Assembly (NCBI GenBank): GCA_013375455.1
Contig: JABXJT010000146.1
Span: forward strand, 1 to 6,989
Origin: Candidatus Helarchaeota archaeon
Lineage (GTDB): Archaea > Asgardarchaeota > Lokiarchaeia > Helarchaeales > HEL-GB-A
Reading direction: 5' to 3'
DNA length: 6,989 nucleotides
A program made the position numbers and the translations under genes. The notes beneath the pieces were generated by a model, which made no database searches, had not been told where the DNA came from, and saw nothing but the letters and a program-made list of their open reading frames with translations. Below are positions 6,325-6,989 of this stretch, one piece after another; the stretch's first letter is position 1; each line of letters opens with the position of its first letter.

Positions 6325-6588
6325 ATGAATTGGACAACAAGAATAACCGAAATGGTAGGTTGCAAATACCCAATAATGTTAGGGGCGTTTGCCGGGTTTG
6401 ATAACACGCGATTGACTGCAGCAGTTAGCAAAGCTGGAGGATTTGGAATCTTAACAGCGTCCTCTTTCAAGAGTGATGATGCATTTCGGAATGCGCTCTT
6501 GGAAATTAAGAAAATTACTAAAAATCCGTTTGGGATAAACTTTTCGATCGATAAGGAAATAGCCCCTGAACATCCTTTCTATCGGTAA
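6325..6588 (+). pseudogene. Nitronate monooxygenase (2-nitropropane dioxygenase family), truncated after the N-terminal quarter
   Basis: The 87 residues match the start of the FMN-dependent nitronate monooxygenase / enoyl-ACP-reductase-II-like TIM-barrel family. They include WTTRITEMVGCKYPIMLGAF, the FDNTRLTAAVSKAGGFGILTA segment that forms the first strand-helix units, and KNPFGINFSI, the usual PFGVN strand. Family members are about 310-360 aa and use FMN bound by later loops. Here the frame stops at 6588 just after APEHPFYR, and no continuation is visible on the plus strand in the following 400 bases. The protein therefore lacks the FMN-binding and catalytic parts and should be inactive. 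The sequence after the break encodes, on the opposite strand, a piece of a membrane protein. The truncation could be a genomic rearrangement or an assembly misjoin. Confidence 0.8.
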
Positions 6589-6775
6589 AGGAGGGGATGG
6601 AGTAAAACCCATATCCCGCTAAAATGGCAGCAATTAAAGTTGAAAGCTTAATTTCCAAAGGAACTGTATAAGTCATTGGATTAAAAGGAAGAGCATATTC
6701 ACTATACAGAATAAATCGTATTAATAGAACAATCGTGGCAATAAAAGTAATATATCCTACAGTAACAATAAACAT
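6518..6775 (-). pseudogene. Fragment of a polytopic membrane protein
   Basis: The 85-codon frame has two hydrophobic segments, MFIVTVGYITFIATIVLLI and KLSTLIAAILAGYGFYSIP, joined by a short loop. Its last ~24 codons (about 6518-6590, SFTDRK onward) are simply the antisense of the truncated monooxygenase gene, so the genuine membrane protein sequence ends near 6590. Upstream of the apparent ATG (6775) the same frame stays open to 6830 and reads YYLIWRASGQIRQK, a typical loop after another TM helix, and the ATG has no Shine-Dalgarno. This looks like the last two helices of a multi-TM (for example 7TM sensor-like) protein cut at both ends. The family assignment is a guess. It might still be expressed as a short membrane peptide. 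Confidence 0.5.
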
Positions 6776-6806
6776 TTTCTGGCGGATTTGCCCTGAGGCT
6801 CTCCAA

Positions 6807-6830
6807 ATAAGGTAGTAAGCACTACCTTAT
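6807..6830. repeat. Perfect 10-bp inverted repeat with 4-nt spacer
   Basis: ATAAGGTAGT (6807-6816) and ACTACCTTAT (6821-6830) are exact reverse complements around AAGC. The element overlaps the first copy of the tandem 17-bp repeat. Neither strand has a following T-run, so an operator or a mobile-element scar is more likely than a terminator. Confidence 0.8.
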
Positions 6831-6847
6831 AGTAAGCACTACCTTAT
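6814..6847. repeat. Two perfect tandem copies of a 17-bp sequence
   Basis: AGTAAGCACTACCTTAT occurs at 6814-6830 and again immediately at 6831-6847. Each copy, with its left flank, carries the small palindrome TAGT-AAGC-ACTA, so two palindromic half-turn-spaced boxes stand 17 bp apart beside a TATA-like element. This could be a double operator site or a duplicated target left after excision of an inserted element. Confidence 0.85.
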
Positions 6848-6848
6848 G

Positions 6849-6856
6849 TTTAAATA
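6849..6856 (-). promoter_or_regulatory. TATA-like element next to the tandem repeat
   Basis: TTTAAATA is a good archaeal TATA core and, being nearly symmetric, could serve either strand. Read on the minus strand it would start transcription near 6825-6830, inside the repeats and ahead of the membrane protein fragment. That would make the repeats well placed for repression. Confidence 0.35.
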
Positions 6857-6881
6857 GTCTTTGCCTATTAAAAACGCAAGA

Positions 6882-6989
6882 TTACTCTTTTAAGACCTCT
6901 AGCTCCTCCTCTTCAAGAAATAGAATTTGCTGTAGTGCTTTAGGTCTCCTCCTGATCTCCTGTGAGAGATCCTTTTTTATCGCTAATCT
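6882..6989 (-). CDS. C-terminal end of an unidentified protein (partial)
   Basis: On the minus strand a frame enters from the window's right edge and runs 35 codons to a TAA at 6882-6884. It reads RLAIKKDLSQEIRRRPKAL, then QQILFLEEEELEVLKE. The composition (amphipathic, Arg/Lys-rich then Glu/Leu-rich) looks like one or two C-terminal helices of a soluble protein, as seen at the ends of regulators or coiled-coil proteins, and not random antisense. No family can be named from so little. It lies just upstream of the TATA/repeat region and the membrane protein fragment. If it is a DNA-binding regulator, the palindromic repeats could be its target, but that is speculation. Confidence 0.5.
   Translation of the reverse strand, partial: RLAIKKDLSQEIRRRPKALQQILFLEEEELEVLKE

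Noticed and set aside
6807..6830. Possible intrinsic terminator hairpin
   Set aside because: The stem is perfect but no T-run follows on either strand.
6814..6847. Possible CRISPR fragment
   Set aside because: The two 17-bp copies abut with no spacer and there are no further units, so it is a simple tandem duplication.

Overview
The window looks archaeal, and most likely comes from an Asgard or TACK-type lineage. It carries an archaeal AMP phosphorylase and ribosomal protein S25e (a protein shared by eukaryotes, TACK and Asgard archaea and missing from most Euryarchaeota). It also has TATA-type promoters (TTTAAATA-like) and GGTGAT/AGGTGGT Shine-Dalgarno motifs next to ATG, GTG or TTG starts. 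The S25e, SWIM-like, small winged-helix and HEAT proteins, together with a multi-membrane ectohydrolase, would fit an Asgard archaeon well, but the phylum is inferred, not shown.

Layout. 1-1540: AMP phosphorylase on the plus strand (nucleoside catabolism, possibly feeding type III RuBisCO). 1590-2554: three small plus-strand genes, namely a HEAT-repeat protein, a stand-alone Lrp/AsnC effector-binding (RAM) domain, and ribosomal protein S25e, which ends in a T-tract. 2562-2954: a convergent minus-strand gene for a small SWIM-like zinc-binding protein. 2955-3130: a divergent promoter region with a perfect palindrome. 3131-5083: a small winged-helix-like protein followed almost directly by a membrane-anchored alpha/beta hydrolase with a C-terminal multi-TM domain. 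5128-6249: a tRNA-guanine transglycosylase of the bacterial/eukaryotic catalytic type without the archaeal PUA extension.

6325-6989 is a disturbed region. A nitronate monooxygenase gene stops after about 87 codons and runs tail-to-tail into a minus-strand fragment of a polytopic membrane protein, which appears to have lost both ends. Beyond it is a tandem 17-bp repeat that contains a perfect inverted repeat and sits beside a TATA-like element. The window ends in the last 35 codons of an unidentified minus-strand gene that is easily missed because it is so short.

The genes do not form one obvious pathway. The left half is housekeeping (nucleotide salvage, translation, small regulators). The most interesting points are the bacterial-type Tgt in an archaeal setting, the sequon-rich ectohydrolase/membrane fusion, and the broken, repeat-bearing right end.
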